Assembly: GCA_944325415.1 (NCBI GenBank)
Contig: CALUZW010000004.1
Location: 96,616-160,615 of the forward strand
Origin: an uncultured Bacteroidales bacterium
GTDB lineage: Bacteria > Bacteroidota > Bacteroidia > Bacteroidales > UBA11471
Direction: 5' to 3'
DNA length: 64,000 nt
Each line of letters begins with the position of its first letter. Position 1 is the stretch's first letter. The notes below the pieces were generated by a model. It searched no databases. It was given only the letters and a program-made list of their open reading frames with translations, and had not been told where the DNA came from. Position numbers and translations under genes: made by a program. Below are positions 63,458-64,000 of this stretch, piece by piece.

Positions 63458-64000
63458 ATGCCCAAAATGATTAAACGCGGAAAAGAGTTTATCCACACCA
63501 CCGCACTGCCCGAGAATTTATTGGTGGAAGGGGATCTCGACTTGAGCTACTCCGACATCACCGCACTGCCCGAAAATTTGTCGGTGAAGGGTAACCTCAA
63601 CCTGTGTGGAACACGCATCACCTCCCTGCCCGAGAATTTATCGGTGGAAGGGGATCTCGACCTGAGCTACTCCGACATCACCGCGCTGCCCGAAAATTTG
63701 TCGGTGGAAGGGGATCTCGACCTGAGCTACTCCGACATCACCGCGCTGCCCGAAAATCTGTCGGTGGGTGGAAATATCAACCTGAGCGGAACACGCATCA
63801 CCTCCCTGCCCGAAAACCTCTCGGTAAAGGGTAATCTCAACCTATTTTGGACACACATCACCGCACTGCCCGAGAATTTATCAGTAGAAAGGGATCTCGA
63901 CCTACGCAACTCCGACATCACCGCGCTGCCCGAAAGCCTATCAGTGGGTGGAAATATCGACCTGAGCTACTCCGACATCACCGCACTGCCTGAAAGCCTG
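63458..64000 (+). CDS. Leucine-rich-repeat (LPxxL, YopM/IpaH-like) protein, 3' end outside the window
   Basis: The frame is open from ATG at 63458 (MPKMIKRGKEF; ATG at 63467 also possible) to the window edge, 181 codons, with an in-frame TAA at 63443 before it. The protein is a run of 20-residue repeats of the type ALPENLSVEGDLDLSYSDIT. This is the bacterial LPX leucine-rich repeat seen in YopM and IpaH effectors. No signal peptide is visible in the part shown. Function and C-terminal domain are unknown because the gene continues beyond the window. Confidence 0.8.
   Translation, partial: MPKMIKRGKEFIHTTALPENLLVEGDLDLSYSDITALPENLSVKGNLNLCGTRITSLPENLSVEGDLDLSYSDITALPENLSVEGDLDLSYSDITALPENLSVGGNINLSGTRITSLPENLSVKGNLNLFWTHITALPENLSVERDLDLRNSDITALPESLSVGGNIDLSYSDITALPESL
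63510..64000 (+). repeat. Tandem 60-bp DNA repeats encoding the LRR array
   Basis: Each repeat is exactly 60 bp, encoding 20 residues, and copies keep near-identical DNA: for example 63661-63689 and 63721-63749 are identical over 29 bases. About eight repeats are visible. High DNA similarity implies recent expansion and the capacity to gain or lose copies in frame. Confidence 0.8.

Noticed and set aside
63510..64000. Regular 60-bp repeats at the right edge as a CRISPR array
   Set aside because: The units are contiguous without spacers, keep a single open frame and encode a leucine-rich-repeat pattern.

Overview
The window is chromosomal DNA of a Bacteroidales-type bacterium with moderately high GC. 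The evidence is direct: many intergenic gaps hold the Bacteroidetes primary-sigma -7 box TAnnTTTG (several with a TTTG about 20 bp upstream), Shine-Dalgarno sites are mostly weak, and lineage-typical families are present (DUF3098, NigD-like lipoprotein, DUF3467, a succinylornithine-type ArgF', an AraC-linked RND pump, many secreted glycoside hydrolases). The genus cannot be fixed from sequence alone. No rRNA, tRNA, CRISPR array, IS element or SusC/SusD pair was found.

Layout. 0-9.6 kb: a secreted GH3 enzyme, then an AraC-type regulator divergent from a three-gene RND efflux operon (lipoprotein adaptor, inner-membrane pump, TolC-like channel). 9.6-13.4 kb: dnaX divergent from a GH10 xylanase. 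13.5-15.8 kb: a compact cassette of an acetyltransferase-like protein, a PAPS-reductase-like PP-loop protein (IbrA type) and a ParB-like protein (IbrB type), the best candidate for an incompletely described system. 15.9-22.6 kb: a LysM glucosaminidase, cytidine deaminase, and a saccharolytic run GH43-GH97-GH43. 22.6-29.4 kb: a transglutaminase-like protein, a membrane MutS-like ATPase, a broken BspA-like leucine-rich-repeat gene, a DUF1573 protein and MeaB. 29.5-38.2 kb: GH29 fucosidase, argS, a proA-argF' operon and a large secreted beta-helix-like protein. 38.2-43 kb: asparaginase, an ABM-domain protein, an hsp20 gene behind a textbook sigma-54 promoter, an arginase-fold protein, a WG-repeat protein and a DUF5131 protein. 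43-49 kb: cysS and a minus-strand run including a CoA transferase, TcdA, an ABC ATPase and a NigD-like lipoprotein. 49.3-56.5 kb: miaB and the run ftsX-DUF3098-uppP-truB-queA-folK, then an MFS transporter. 56.8-60.7 kb: rubrerythrin, a third GH43 and nadB. 60.7-64 kb: a structured RNA resembling 6S RNA, then an AT-richer stretch of two lipoproteins, a possible uracil-DNA-glycosylase-fold protein and a leucine-rich-repeat gene that runs off the right edge.

How the parts work together. GH3, GH10, GH43 and GH97 fit breakdown of xylan/arabinoxylan and alpha-galactosides, with GH29 removing fucose. MeaB and the succinyl/acetyl CoA-transferase fit fermentation through succinate to propionate. Most remaining genes are housekeeping (translation, tRNA modification, cell envelope, NAD, arginine and proline synthesis). 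A short dispersed repeat that ends in a TTTCACTATCTTTG promoter box sits upstream of the GH10 and MFS genes, with a partial copy before cdd, and may supply promoters to unrelated genes.
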